Of a DNA stretch of 38,557 nucleotides, positions 15,706 to 24,146 are shown one piece after another. Position 1 is the stretch's first letter. Each line of letters opens with the position of its first letter. A program made the translations under genes and the position numbers. The DNA comes from Opitutaceae bacterium. Its GTDB lineage: Bacteria; Verrucomicrobiota; Verrucomicrobiia; Opitutales; Opitutaceae. Where the stretch lies: contig JACMRG010000274.1 in assembly GCA_014376585.1 (NCBI GenBank), forward strand, positions 1 through 38,557, written 5' to 3'. The notes beneath the pieces are model-generated. The model made no database searches and was not told where the DNA came from. It saw nothing but the letters and a program-made list of their open reading frames with translations.

Positions 15706-16635
15706 TTGAATCCCTTCGCTAAAAAAATCGCCGACTCCGTCGCCGACCTCGGCGAAGAAAAACTCATCGCCGCCATCCGCCGCTGGTTGGGCAACGCTTC
15801 CCCTCGCGCCCCGTTCGGCATCGGCGACGACTGCGCGGTCCTGCCTCCTTCCCGCGGCCCCCAACTCATCACCGTCGATCCCGTGATCTACGGCCGCCAC
15901 TTCGACGCCTCGATTCCGCCCCGCGCCGTCGGCGCCAAACTCCTCAAGCGCAACCTCAGTGACCTCGCCGCGATGGGCGGTCGCCCCACCGCCGCCGTGC
16001 TGGCGCTCACTCTCGATTCACGCACCGACCTCGCGTGGCTGGAGCGGTTCTACCGCGGCCTCGCCGCCTGCGCCCGCCGCTACCGCGTGCCCATCGTCGG
16101 CGGCGACATTGCCCAGGCCGACGGCATCCTCGCCGCCAGCCTCACGCTCCTCGGCACCGCCACCGGCCCCCGCGTCGTCACCCGCACCGGCGCCCGCCTC
16201 GGCGACTCGATCTACGTCACCGGCGCACTTGGTCGCAGCCTCCCCTCCGGCCATCATTTCAAATTTTCCCCGCGCCTCGCCGAGGGCGCTTGGCTCGCCC
16301 GCCAACCCGCCGTCCGCGCCATGATGGACGTGAGTGACGGTCTCGCCAAAGACCTCCACGCCCTCACTCCGCGCGGCGCCACCCCCGCCCTCGACGCCGC
16401 CACGCTTCCGCTCCGCCGCGACGCCGATCTCCGCGCCGCCCTTACCGATGGCGAAGACTACGAACTCGTCTTCGCCCTCTCCGCCCGCGCCGACGATACC
16501 GCCTTCATCCGCGTATGGAGCCGCGCCTTTCCGCGCACCCGCCTCACCCGCATCGGCCACTTCGCCCGCGCCGGCGCTATGCCTCCAACCGCGCTCAACC
16601 TCGGCACTTTCTCCGGCTATGAGCATCTACGCTAA
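15706..16635 (+). CDS. thiL: Thiamine-monophosphate kinase
   Basis: 309 residues from a TTG start at 15706, which gives the normal N-terminus ([11 protein letters not shown]). The ATP/Mg-binding motif [10 protein letters not shown] is at about 38-47. Further family motifs are [12 protein letters not shown], the AIR synthase-like segment [33 protein letters not shown] and [10 protein letters not shown]. ThiL phosphorylates thiamine monophosphate to the cofactor thiamine pyrophosphate in the cytoplasm. The stop overlaps the start of tsaE by 17 bases, so the two are translationally coupled. A TPP riboswitch was looked for upstream and not found. Confidence 0.95.
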   Translation: MNPFAKKIADSVADLGEEKLIAAIRRWLGNASPRAPFGIGDDCAVLPPSRGPQLITVDPVIYGRHFDASIPPRAVGAKLLKRNLSDLAAMGGRPTAAVLALTLDSRTDLAWLERFYRGLAACARRYRVPIVGGDIAQADGILAASLTLLGTATGPRVVTRTGARLGDSIYVTGALGRSLPSGHHFKFSPRLAEGAWLARQPAVRAMMDVSDGLAKDLHALTPRGATPALDAATLPLRRDADLRAALTDGEDYELVFALSARADDTAFIRVWSRAFPRTRLTRIGHFARAGAMPPTALNLGTFSGYEHLR

Positions 16636-17053
16636 ACTTCGCGCCGGCCTCACCACCGCCTCCGCCGCCGAATCGCGCACGGTCGCTATGCAGTTCGCAA
16701 TGAATCTTCCGCCCACCTGCACCCTCGCGCTGCACGGCGACCTTGGCGTCGGCAAAACGACCTTTGTCCAGGGCCTCGCCCGTGGCTTCGGCATCACCGC
16801 GCAGGTCACCAGTCCCACCTTCAACATTTACACCGTTCATCGGGGATCATTTCGCACCCTTGTCCACCTCGACGCCTACCGGCTCGAAACCGCCGCGCAA
16901 ATCGAGTCACTCCTCCTCGAAGATTTTCTCAATCCGCCCTGGTGCCTCGCCGTTGAGTGGCCCGAGAAAATCTCCGCGTGGATTCCACCCGACACGCTTC
17001 ATCTCGACCTCGGCATCACCGCCGCGGAGCGCCACACCATCCGCCTGCGCTAG
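16619..17053 (+). CDS. tsaE: tRNA t6A-modification ATPase TsaE
   Basis: 144 residues from the ATG at 16619, which overlaps the 3' end of thiL by 17 bases. It has the Walker A motif [10 protein letters not shown], the family motif [18 protein letters not shown] (Walker B-like) and AVEWPEKI. TsaE is the ATPase partner of TsaB and TsaD in making N6-threonylcarbamoyladenosine at position 37 of tRNAs reading ANN codons; it is essential in many bacteria. The thiL-tsaE pair is a frequently seen arrangement. The stop codon sits at the foot of a hairpin that probably ends the transcript. Confidence 0.95.
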   Translation: MSIYAKLRAGLTTASAAESRTVAMQFAMNLPPTCTLALHGDLGVGKTTFVQGLARGFGITAQVTSPTFNIYTVHRGSFRTLVHLDAYRLETAAQIESLLLEDFLNPPWCLAVEWPEKISAWIPPDTLHLDLGITAAERHTIRLR

Positions 17054-17098
17054 GTCCCGCGCTGCCTGGAGAAAATAAACCGGGTAGCAGCGGGACCT
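17052..17098. terminator. Long hairpin after tsaE
   Basis: Arms 17052-17069 (starting AGGTCCCGCGCTGCC) and 17080-17098 pair almost fully around an AT-rich ten-base loop. There is no T-run after the stem, so it may work by stopping transcription from both converging genes, or be a repeat element. It lies in the gap between the converging tsaE and thioesterase-like genes. Confidence 0.5.
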
Positions 17099-17166
17099 CC
17101 GGGCCCGCTGGACCTTGCAGAGTGCGGAACTTCGGCCCGGCGTCGGCCCGTGGCTCTACCTGCCGC

Positions 17167-17679
17167 TCACGCCCCGCTCCCCGGCACCGGCTCCAACCGC
17201 ACCGCCACATAGTCCCCTTTAAACGTCGCGGCCTTCACCCCCGCACACGTCAACACCGCCACCACCGTGATGCGCGCCTTCCCGTGCCGCCGGAGCATCT
17301 TCACAAAACGCTCCAACTCTTGCGCAGTCATCGCCGCGCATTCGCCTTCAAAATCCGCCGTGATCGGCGCGAGATAATCGATGGTGTTACTCTGAATCAC
17401 CAGCCGCGCGAAGACGTCCGTGCTCCGCAGGACGAAATATAAATAAGTCCACGCCGCGAGGATCGCCACCGCCGACGCGCTGCCGCCAAACACCGTCGCG
17501 CGATGATTGATGTTCGCCGCCAGCGGTGCCGTCAGTCGCACGCCACGCTCATTGCAACTCACCACCCGCACGCCCATCGCCGATGAAATCGGGATGTGAT
17601 CGTGCAGGTAGCGTTCGACTTCTTCGCGCGTGAGATCGGCCGCGGCCACAGTAATTCCCGTGAACGCAGCCCTATCCAC
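17167..17679 (-). CDS. YiiD_C-type thioesterase-like (hotdog) protein
   Basis: 170 residues from a GTG start at 17679, directly adjacent to the stop codon of the upstream gene (TGA then GTG), which indicates coupled translation. The fold pattern is hotdog: HDHIPISSAMGVRVV, then LTAPLAANINHRATVFGGSASAVAILAAWTYLYF, the typical N-H-x-TVFGGS helix of this family, and strands NTIDYLAPITADFEG and KARITVVAVL. It resembles the C-terminal domain of YiiD and small thioesterase-domain proteins, usually thought to hydrolyse acyl thioesters; the substrate is unknown. The in-frame position of the family start is fairly certain, but a later ATG (MGVRVV) is possible. Confidence 0.75.
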   Translation of the reverse strand: MDRAAFTGITVAAADLTREEVERYLHDHIPISSAMGVRVVSCNERGVRLTAPLAANINHRATVFGGSASAVAILAAWTYLYFVLRSTDVFARLVIQSNTIDYLAPITADFEGECAAMTAQELERFVKMLRRHGKARITVVAVLTCAGVKAATFKGDYVAVRLEPVPGSGA

Positions 17680-19617
17680 TCAAACCGTCGGTGCGGCTGG
17701 TGGCTCCGTCTTGGGGTCTTCAACCGCAGGCGTCGACTCGTCCGCCGGGGCGGCTTCCGCTGCCGGAGCTGGAGCAGATTCCGCTGCAACAGCGGGAGTC
17801 TCGCTGACCGGTTCAGTCGCCGGGGCCGCCGATTTTAGGGGAGCGGGCGCGGTGGCGGTGGGAGCCGGGGCCTCCGGAAAATTTTCCGGATCGTGCTCAG
17901 CGGCTTCGACCGCACGTTTGCGGGACTCGGCCATTGCGAGCGGCGCGTAAAGCGCACCGTCGATGAATTCGGTGACATAGCCCTCGCGCACCAACCACGG
18001 CAGATCGCTCTGCATGCGTGCGAGTTTGTCGCGCTGCTCGACTGTCAGTGCATGTTCCGCCGGGGCCTCCGCGGGCGCGCCCTCGGCCGGGGCTTCCACG
18101 GTTGGCGGTGGCGCGATGTTGAGGAATTTCTTTCCGAGTTCGCCGGCCTTCACCATCGGATGCGCCTCGATGAATGCGATGAGCGCCCCGATGCTATCGG
18201 AGAACGTCTGGCCCGGGACGCGGAATTTACGCTTCACCGCGCACACGTAGCTCACGCCCTTTGAGCCCTTCTTAAAGATCGTGAAATGCTCGCGACGCAA
18301 ACGGCCGCGGAGCGCATTGGCGGTATCGAGCGGGAAACGGCGCTGCCGCTCGAGCGATCCTTCGACCGCGCGGCGAATTTCACCCTCTGGCAGCAGTTCC
18401 AAATTTTTACCGTGCAAACGCGCCTGCTCCACGGAGCGCACGACCTTGTCGCGCACGGTCGTGAGCAGATAGGCCTTGGCCTCGTCGAAAGAATCAAACG
18501 TCACTGCCGCCGGAGCCGCGGGGGCTTCGACCGCGGGCGCCGAAACTTCGGCCGGAGCAACTTCCGCCGCTGGCTCACCGGATGCACCTTCCACCGCAAC
18601 CGCCACGGGCGCAGTCGCCGCAGCACCGGGCTGTTTCCACGTGTAGCGCGTGGCCTTCTTCATCTTGTCGAGCCAGGCTTGGATCGCCTCGGGCTCGCGC
18701 ACCGACTCGATCCTCGCCTTGAACGCCTCGAACGGCATGCGCGAAACTTTCGCCGCGTAATGCTGCTGCACGAGGTGATTGTAGAGATGGTAATTGGGCG
18801 GCCCGAGCAATTCCCCCGTCACGCCGCAGCGGTTCACCACTTGGAAATTCCCCTTGGGCGGATCGATTTCGACCTCGGCCGTATCAAAGAAATTGCCCAG
18901 ATGCTTACACAATACGTGCGCCAGCGCCGCCTCCTCGTTTTCGAACGGCAGACCGTCCGGGACGGAAATCACAAAACCGGTGGGAGCACTGCCCGTCGCT
19001 GCACCGGGCTCGCCCGCTTGCCGGCGCGCCAGCACGACCACGAAGCGGTCGGACTTCGCCACCACCGTGCGCGCGACCTCAAAGAGTTCGATCGTGCGGC
19101 AGGATTTGCGGATAGTCTGCACGAGCGTGTTGAAGCTCGTGTCCTCGGGGTAAAACGTCGCCGTGAAATACGGGCTGTCGTAAGGACCGCGATCCACCGG
19201 CTCGCCGCGTCCGCCAAAGCGGCCACCGCCACCGGGACCATCATGACGCGGACCACCGCGGAACTCACCCTGACCCTGGCCATCGCGCTGATAGGGCGGA
19301 CGCTCGCCGGAAAAGTCGCGACGCTCCGCCGCACCGCCACCGGGGCCTGCACCTTGATAACCGCTCGGAGCGCCTGCACCCGCGCCCGGACCGGGACCAC
19401 CGGCCGGCCGGTTGAAGGAACGACGATCACGCCGCTCGGGTGCGCCGCCGCCGTCACGCCGCGGACGATCATCGCCGCCTTCGCGGCTACGCCGCTCGTT
19501 GGGCGTAGATTTGTCCTGCACCCACGAGGTGCCGAAGCTGAAGCTGTTCAAAGCACTCAGATCGATTTTATTCAGGTCTGCGGGCGGAGATTTCTTCTGG
19601 GGAGCGTTGTCGTCCAT
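17680..19617 (-). CDS. Conserved Arg/Gly-rich protein, possibly nucleic-acid binding
   Basis: 645 residues from the ATG at 19617. I do not recognise a named family. The N-terminal 140 residues are disordered and rich in Arg, Gly, Pro and Asp (RGG/RRD-type stretches such as GRFGGRGEP), a composition common in RNA-binding proteins. Two ordered blocks follow, about 140-330 (YFTATFYPEDTSFNTLVQTI, then FVVVLARRQ, CGVTGELLGPPNYHLYN) and about 370-560 (FDEAKAYLLTTVRDKVV, then LRREHFTIFKKGSKG). The C-terminal 90 residues are Ala/Pro/Glu-rich. No signal peptide or membrane segment is seen. It lies upstream of and coupled to the thioesterase-like gene. A role in RNA metabolism is only suggested by composition. 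Confidence 0.75.
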   Translation of the reverse strand: MDDNAPQKKSPPADLNKIDLSALNSFSFGTSWVQDKSTPNERRSREGGDDRPRRDGGGAPERRDRRSFNRPAGGPGPGAGAGAPSGYQGAGPGGGAAERRDFSGERPPYQRDGQGQGEFRGGPRHDGPGGGGRFGGRGEPVDRGPYDSPYFTATFYPEDTSFNTLVQTIRKSCRTIELFEVARTVVAKSDRFVVVLARRQAGEPGAATGSAPTGFVISVPDGLPFENEEAALAHVLCKHLGNFFDTAEVEIDPPKGNFQVVNRCGVTGELLGPPNYHLYNHLVQQHYAAKVSRMPFEAFKARIESVREPEAIQAWLDKMKKATRYTWKQPGAAATAPVAVAVEGASGEPAAEVAPAEVSAPAVEAPAAPAAVTFDSFDEAKAYLLTTVRDKVVRSVEQARLHGKNLELLPEGEIRRAVEGSLERQRRFPLDTANALRGRLRREHFTIFKKGSKGVSYVCAVKRKFRVPGQTFSDSIGALIAFIEAHPMVKAGELGKKFLNIAPPPTVEAPAEGAPAEAPAEHALTVEQRDKLARMQSDLPWLVREGYVTEFIDGALYAPLAMAESRKRAVEAAEHDPENFPEAPAPTATAPAPLKSAAPATEPVSETPAVAAESAPAPAAEAAPADESTPAVEDPKTEPPAAPTV

Positions 19618-19770
19618 GGTATCTGAAAAGCGGGCAGTAAACCCGCGGAGGTTGGCTGGGTGGCGCGAAGGCGATTGCGTTCGCGGCCAGAGTCCAAGCG
19701 CGCCCCGGGCAGAGGCAAGCGGTTTCCGTGGGGGAATGCGGCTTTGCCGCTCTCGACCCCAAATCTAAAA

Positions 19771-19855
19771 TGGTGCTCGGGACAGGACTCGAACCTGCAC
19801 GCCTTACGGCACACGCCCCTCAAACGTGTGTGTCTACCAATTCCACCACCCGAGC
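19771..19855 (-). tRNA. tRNA-Leu (anticodon GAG)
   Basis: Read on the minus strand: acceptor stem GCTCGGG/CCCGAGC, D-arm with AATTGGTAGAC, anticodon loop TTGAGGG giving anticodon GAG (plus-strand 19819-19821), a long variable arm as expected for a class II tRNA, TTCGAGT in the T-loop, and an encoded ACCA end (19771-19774). It reads CUC and CUU leucine codons. It lies between the Arg/Gly-rich protein gene and cysE. Confidence 0.95.
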
Positions 19856-19981
19856 AAAAATGAACAGAGGAAGGCGGAATAAGTGAAATCTGGCCGGCCT
19901 TGTAAAGCCCCGAAAATAGAAAGACCGAAATTGGCTTTCACGGTCTTGCCGGCGCCCAAAACCTCCGCATGGCTTCTCGCC

Positions 19982-20917
19982 ATGTCACTTGACGCCGTCC
20001 AAGCCGCCCTCCTCGCCTCCTACGAGGCCGACGGCGGCATCAACCACTTGGATGGGGTGAATCTACCCGCGCAGGAATCCGTCAACACCCTCGCGCGTGA
20101 TGTGATGCATCTGCTGTTTCCGGGCTACTTTGAGGAGATCGCTTTGGAGAAAAGCGCCGTGCCTGCACACGTGGGCCGTCTTCTTGCCGGCATTGAGCGC
20201 CGTCTCACCGCCGAGATCGAAAAGTGCCTCCGCTTCGCCCGGCGCGCCGACGCCGCCACGCGCGCCCCGGCCATCGCCACGCAGGCCCTCGGGCAGTTTC
20301 CGGAGCTCCGTCGCATCATTCAGACCGACGTCACCGCCGCTTACGAGGGCGACCCCGCCGCCCGCAGTGTCGAGGAGATCATCCTCTCCTACCCCTGCGT
20401 GCTGGTAATTTCGCTCCAGCGCTTCGCCCATGTGCTCTACCATCTCGGCGTGCCGCTGCTCCCGCGCATGCTGACTGAATACGCCCACGAACGCACCGGC
20501 ACCGATATCCACCCCGGCGCCCGCATCGGCACCCACTTCTTTATCGACCACGCCACCGGCGTTGTCATCGGCGAGTCCTGCACCATCGGCAACCACGTCA
20601 AAATTTATCAGGGCGTCACTCTCGGTGCAAAATCCTTCGAGGTGGATAACAACGGCCACCCCATCAAGGGCGTGAAACGTCATCCCGACATCGAGGATCA
20701 CGTCACGATTTACGCGCACGCCACCATCCTCGGGGGCGACACGCGCATCGGCGCCCACTCCATCGTCGGCGGCAACGTCTGGCTTCTCCAATCCGTCCCC
20801 GCGCACAGCATCGTCCAACAAAAGGGCGACAATCTACTCGTCCGCGCGCGCCGCAAAAAAGAACCCTCCGTCGCCGCCCCCGCCCAAGCGGGCGCCGCCG
20901 ACGATTGGGTGATTTAA
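19982..20917 (+). CDS. cysE: Serine O-acetyltransferase
   Basis: 311 residues from the ATG at 19982 (the frame is open to 19883, across the tRNA flank). The N-terminal helical domain is followed by a left-handed beta-helix of hexapeptide repeats: DIHPGARIGTHFFIDHATGVVIGE and IGNHVKIYQGVTLGA, then HPDIEDHVTIYAHATILGG and IGAHSIVGGNVWL. The HATGVVIG segment supplies the active-site His. It makes O-acetylserine from serine and acetyl-CoA, feeding cysteine synthesis. At 311 residues it is of the longer type with an extended N-terminus (like EpsC). It converges on pyrD with only 14 bp between the stops. Confidence 0.92.
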   Translation: MSLDAVQAALLASYEADGGINHLDGVNLPAQESVNTLARDVMHLLFPGYFEEIALEKSAVPAHVGRLLAGIERRLTAEIEKCLRFARRADAATRAPAIATQALGQFPELRRIIQTDVTAAYEGDPAARSVEEIILSYPCVLVISLQRFAHVLYHLGVPLLPRMLTEYAHERTGTDIHPGARIGTHFFIDHATGVVIGESCTIGNHVKIYQGVTLGAKSFEVDNNGHPIKGVKRHPDIEDHVTIYAHATILGGDTRIGAHSIVGGNVWLLQSVPAHSIVQQKGDNLLVRARRKKEPSVAAPAQAGAADDWVI

Positions 20918-20931
20918 TCACCCGCGTTTTT

Positions 20932-21981
20932 TCAGCGCCGATCCCGCGCCCCCACGCCCCGCGCCAACTCCGCCGCAAAAAACGGGCCCCGGTAAATCAT
21001 CCCGGTGTAAACCTGCACGAGCGCCGCGCCCGCATCGAGCTTCTCCGCCGCGCCGATCACATCCGTGATTCCGCCCACACCGATGATCGGCAGCTTCCCG
21101 CCGGTTATTTTTGAAATATAGCCCACGACCTGCGTGGAGCGTCGCCGCACCGGTGCACCGCTCAACCCGCCCGCCTCGTTCACGCCCGAGAAAAAACCCG
21201 GCCGCGCCAGCGTCGTGTTCGTCGCGATCACCCCATCAAGCGCATACTCCGCAATCACCCCGAGCACCGCGTCGATCTGCGGCCACGTCAGGTCCGGCGC
21301 GATCTTCAACAACACCGGCACGCGCACGGCCCGCGCGCGATTCGCGCCCGTGATCGCGCCCAAAAGTTCGCGCAACCGCGACTCATCCTGCAGTTGTCGC
21401 AAACCCGGCGTATTCGGACTCGAGACGTTCAGCACCAGATAATCCGCGAAATCCGCCAACTGCGCGAAACTCGCGAGGTAATCCTCCGTCGCGCGCCCGA
21501 TGTCCGTGATCTTCGATTTACCCAGATTTATCCCGAGCGGAATTTTCCGCGCGCCCCGCCCCGGCTGTTTCGCCAGTCGTTTCGCCACTGCCGCGGCACC
21601 CTGATTGTTAAAACCCATGCGGTTGATCACCGCCTCATGCGAGGGATAACGAAACATCCGCGGCCGCGGATTTCCGTCCTGCGCGTGCGCCGTGACCGTG
21701 CCGATCTCCACATGGCCGAATCCCAGCGCCGCCGCCGCCGGCCAGGCCCGGGCATTCTTGTCGAAGCCCGCCGCCAGCCCCACGCGATTGGGAAACTCCA
21801 GCCCCAGCACGCTCACCGGCGCATATTTCGCCGGCTCCAAGCGCGTGAACGCCTCCAACGCCGCCCGCAACGGTGGCAGCGCCGCCAGCAAAGCCAGCGC
21901 ATCTAGGCCCAACTCGTGTGCGCGTTCAGAATCCTGCCGGAACAGCAGCGGCCGGATCATTTTTTCATAGACCATGCTCAT
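20932..21981 (-). CDS. pyrD: Dihydroorotate dehydrogenase (quinone), class 2
   Basis: About 349 residues from the ATG at 21981 (MSMVYEKMIRPLLF); a longer frame to 22017 exists but lacks family resemblance. The N-terminal amphipathic helix region (RPLLFRQDSERAHEL) is that of membrane-associated class 2 enzymes. NRVGLAAGFDKN binds FMN, the catalytic Ser is in NVSSPNTPGLRQLQ, and VLLKIAPDL, IATNTTLARPG and IIGVGGI complete the barrel. It oxidises dihydroorotate to orotate, passing electrons to quinone at the membrane. It is the fourth pyr gene of the window and lies away from the pyrRBC cluster, on the other strand. Confidence 0.95.
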   Translation of the reverse strand: MSMVYEKMIRPLLFRQDSERAHELGLDALALLAALPPLRAALEAFTRLEPAKYAPVSVLGLEFPNRVGLAAGFDKNARAWPAAAALGFGHVEIGTVTAHAQDGNPRPRMFRYPSHEAVINRMGFNNQGAAAVAKRLAKQPGRGARKIPLGINLGKSKITDIGRATEDYLASFAQLADFADYLVLNVSSPNTPGLRQLQDESRLRELLGAITGANRARAVRVPVLLKIAPDLTWPQIDAVLGVIAEYALDGVIATNTTLARPGFFSGVNEAGGLSGAPVRRRSTQVVGYISKITGGKLPIIGVGGITDVIGAAEKLDAGAALVQVYTGMIYRGPFFAAELARGVGARDRR

Positions 21982-22154
21982 GGCGCGCGAACGTGAAAGC
22001 CCGGTGACAAAATGCAAGAGCCTCTCCCGCTCACCGCCCTCGCCGGGTATTTTTCCAGAGGGAAAACACCCCTGTCACCGCCACGCACGGTTCCTTCCGT
22101 TTTGTGCTTGTTTTTTGAAACACCCCTCGCACGCTGCGAAAAATTTCCGCTCTC

Positions 22155-22970
22155 ATGGCCAAAGCAACTTCTACTCTCAGCTGGTGTAACGTGCGTCTCG
22201 GTGAAGACCATAATTGGTGGGTCAACGAGACCAGCGATCCCGTCCGCTGGGACGTCGACGGCCTCAGCATTATCGACCCCCGCCAAGTCACGCACCTCAT
22301 CGAGCTTGTCGATCCCCTCCGCGACTACGGTTTCGACCAAGACATGTTCGACGCCGCCTTCATCCCCTTCCGCATCGAGAAGGATCTCGGCAACGGGAAG
22401 GTCCGCCTGAAGCGCGTCAAAGAATCCATCGTCGAGTCCGACGACAAACTCTTCGCCCTAGCCGACACCCTCGACGAAGAAAACGGCCCCTACGCCGACC
22501 TCCTCGATCACCTCACCCGCTGCCGCGTGAAGATGCTCAACGACCTCTTCAAGTTCGAGTCCAAGCTCTCCGTCGACGAAGTCGAGGACGAGATCCGCGA
22601 AGACCAGAACAGCCACTTCATCGAGGGCAAAGCCGTCCACACCTTCGAAGAACTCACCGCCATTCTCGACTTCATGCCCGCCGGTTACGATGCCGATGAC
22701 GAGGCCCCCGCCAAAGACGCCGAAGACGAAGCCGATGATGCCGATCTTCCCGAGATCGACGCTGCCGAGGAGGAGAAACTCAAGAACGACGAATCCCTCA
22801 AGTGGGACGAAGACGACGAGGATTCCGACGATGAAGACGGCGCCAAAAAGAAAAAAGGCGAAGACGACGAGGATGCCGAGGATGACGAAGACGCTCCGAA
22901 AAAATCCAAGGGCGACGACGACAAAGAAGAAGCGCCCAAAAAGACCCCTCGCAGCTCCAAGAAAAAATAA
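22155..22970 (+). CDS. Conserved hypothetical protein with acidic, Lys-rich tail
   Basis: 271 residues from the ATG at 22155. I do not recognise the family. The N-terminal 180 residues look folded (LSWCNVRLGEDHNWWVNE, PVRWDVDGLSIIDP, DLLDHLTRCRVKMLNDLFKFE). The last 90 residues are a disordered run of Asp/Glu and Lys, ending KTPRSSKKK. No signal peptide or membrane segment is seen. Such acidic tails often mediate contact with basic proteins or nucleic-acid-binding partners (inference). It is followed by a strong rho-independent terminator and is probably a single-gene unit. The 137-bp gap before it, facing the divergent pyrD, should hold its promoter, which I cannot identify. Confidence 0.8.
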   Translation: MAKATSTLSWCNVRLGEDHNWWVNETSDPVRWDVDGLSIIDPRQVTHLIELVDPLRDYGFDQDMFDAAFIPFRIEKDLGNGKVRLKRVKESIVESDDKLFALADTLDEENGPYADLLDHLTRCRVKMLNDLFKFESKLSVDEVEDEIREDQNSHFIEGKAVHTFEELTAILDFMPAGYDADDEAPAKDAEDEADDADLPEIDAAEEEKLKNDESLKWDEDDEDSDDEDGAKKKKGEDDEDAEDDEDAPKKSKGDDDKEEAPKKTPRSSKKK

Positions 22971-22989
22971 TCGTCACTACCACTTCCTG

Positions 22990-23018
22990 GCGGCGGCTCC
23001 CGAGACCGCCGCTTTTTT
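22990..23018 (+). terminator. Rho-independent terminator
   Basis: Perfect seven-pair stem GCGGCGG (22990-22996) with CCGCCGC (23006-23012), loop of nine bases, followed by six T. It lies 20 bp after the stop of the acidic-tailed protein gene. Confidence 0.85.
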
Positions 23019-23038
23019 ATGCCCGTCTCCGTCGTAAC

Positions 23039-23055
23039 GCCGGCTTCCAGCCGGC
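23039..23055. repeat. GCCGGCT hairpin repeat
   Basis: GCCGGCT, loop TCC, AGCCGGC: a perfect seven-pair hairpin just after GTAAC. I associate the unit GTAACGCCGGCTTCCAGCC with dispersed REP-like repeats in GC-rich genomes; only one copy is seen here. Confidence 0.45.
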
Positions 23056-23121
23056 TCCGAGGTGGTCGGTGCACTCCGCCGCGCGGCCAATTTAGTCTTT
23101 GGATATCAACCCCGACGCCCG

Positions 23122-23152
23122 TCATTGCAGGAGCGCAGCGACGCGGCAATCC
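23122..23152 (+). repeat. CATTGC...GACGCGGCAATCC-type dispersed repeat
   Basis: CATTGCAGGAGCGCAGCGAC followed by GCGGCAATCC. The ends TTGC and GCAA are inverted, forming an imperfect hairpin. This closely resembles the palindromic family known from many bacteria, with core attgcgaggagcgaagcgac (from memory). It lies in the 245-bp leader of the export lipoprotein gene. Confidence 0.6.
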
Positions 23153-23264
23153 AGCTCACCTCTCTCAGCGCGGTGCGCACCAAACACCCGGAAGTTTCCG
23201 CTCCGCCCCACGTCCCCGACACCGCCATTGCCTTCCCCGTCTCCATCTCCCACCAGATGGACCC

Positions 23265-23858
23265 ATGCTATTTTCATCGCGCCCCTGCCTCCTTGCACTC
23301 GGCGCCGCCGTGCTCGCCCTCATTCCCGGTTGTGCGACCGACACGATTAAAGACACCAACCCCGTCATCCCTGCCGCCACGACGACCGCTCAGCTCCGCC
23401 CCGGCGACAGCCTGACCATCGCCCTCCAAGGCGTGCCGGATCCCTCCACCAATACCGTTCAAATCGACGACCAGGGCCTCATCACGCTACCCTTTATCGG
23501 CCCCCACCCCGCCGCCGGTGTGAGCACCGCCAACCTCTCCACTCACATCCGCGAGACCTACATCGCCAAGAAAATCTACAACACCGTCGATGTCTCTGTG
23601 AGCGTCACCGAACGCTACGTTTACGTCGGCGGCGAAGTCGCCAAACCCGGCCGCATTATCTGGACCCCCGACCTCACCGTTACCAAAGCCGTCCAAGCCG
23701 CCGGCGGTTTTTCCCTCTACGCCAAAGAAGGCAAAGTCACGCTCGTGCGCGACCAACACGCCTACGAACTCAACGCCCGCCTCGCACAGCAAAATCCCGC
23801 TCAAGACCCGCGCCTCATGCCCGGCGACTCCCTTCAGGTGCCGCGCTCGGCGTTCTGA
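23265..23858 (+). CDS. Polysaccharide-export (Wza-like) lipoprotein
   Basis: 197 residues from the ATG at 23265. A lipoprotein signal peptide is present with lipobox ALIPGC (Cys near residue 24). The mature part has the polysaccharide biosynthesis/export domain (LRPGDSLTIALQGVPDPS, then QIDDQGLITLPFIG and ISTHIRE-like helix) followed by a SLBB-like segment (VYVGGEVAKPGRIIWTPDLTVTKAVQAAGG). It ends at LMPGDSLQV. Such proteins form or gate an outer-membrane channel for capsule or exopolysaccharide. At 197 residues it is short, lacking the extra SLBB and C-terminal helix of Wza. No partner export genes are nearby. Its 3' end overlaps the converging gene by 25 bp. Confidence 0.85.
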   Translation: MLFSSRPCLLALGAAVLALIPGCATDTIKDTNPVIPAATTTAQLRPGDSLTIALQGVPDPSTNTVQIDDQGLITLPFIGPHPAAGVSTANLSTHIRETYIAKKIYNTVDVSVSVTERYVYVGGEVAKPGRIIWTPDLTVTKAVQAAGGFSLYAKEGKVTLVRDQHAYELNARLAQQNPAQDPRLMPGDSLQVPRSAF

Positions 23859-24118
23859 GCCGGCTCGGCTGGTTCTTCCCTGTCGGTCTCTCGCGGCATG
23901 AAATACGCCACCGCCGCGATGCCGCCGCACACCACTACGTAGATCGCCGCCCAGATCGTCATCGCCTTAAAGTTGGTGTCACCCTCGACGATGTGCCGCA
24001 GCCACTTGTAGCCGAACTGCACCGTCCGAAAAAGAAACGCCGCGCTGAGCAGACCAAAAATAATCGTTACGACCCACTGGCCGATGCTGCGGGGAGGCTG
24101 ATTGGGCGAAGTGCTCAT
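23834..24118 (-). CDS. Small two-span membrane protein, unknown function
   Basis: 94 residues from the ATG at 24118. Two hydrophobic segments are clear (VVTIIFGLLSAAFLF and IWAAIYVVVCGGIAAVAYF), joined by a charged stretch. The C-terminal tail is Glu/Arg-rich. It lies just after hemB on the same strand (29 bp away) and converges with the export lipoprotein gene, overlapping it by 25 bp. I do not recognise the family. Confidence 0.7.
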   Translation of the reverse strand: MSTSPNQPPRSIGQWVVTIIFGLLSAAFLFRTVQFGYKWLRHIVEGDTNFKAMTIWAAIYVVVCGGIAAVAYFMPRETDREEPAEPAQNAERGT

Positions 24119-24146
24119 AAGTTGGAGTAAAATCTAGAACCGGTTT

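Noticed and set aside
18286-19626. Plus-strand frame opposite the Arg/Gly-rich protein
   Set aside because: Arg/His-rich shadow with no family resemblance; the minus-strand frame is consistent in composition and start.
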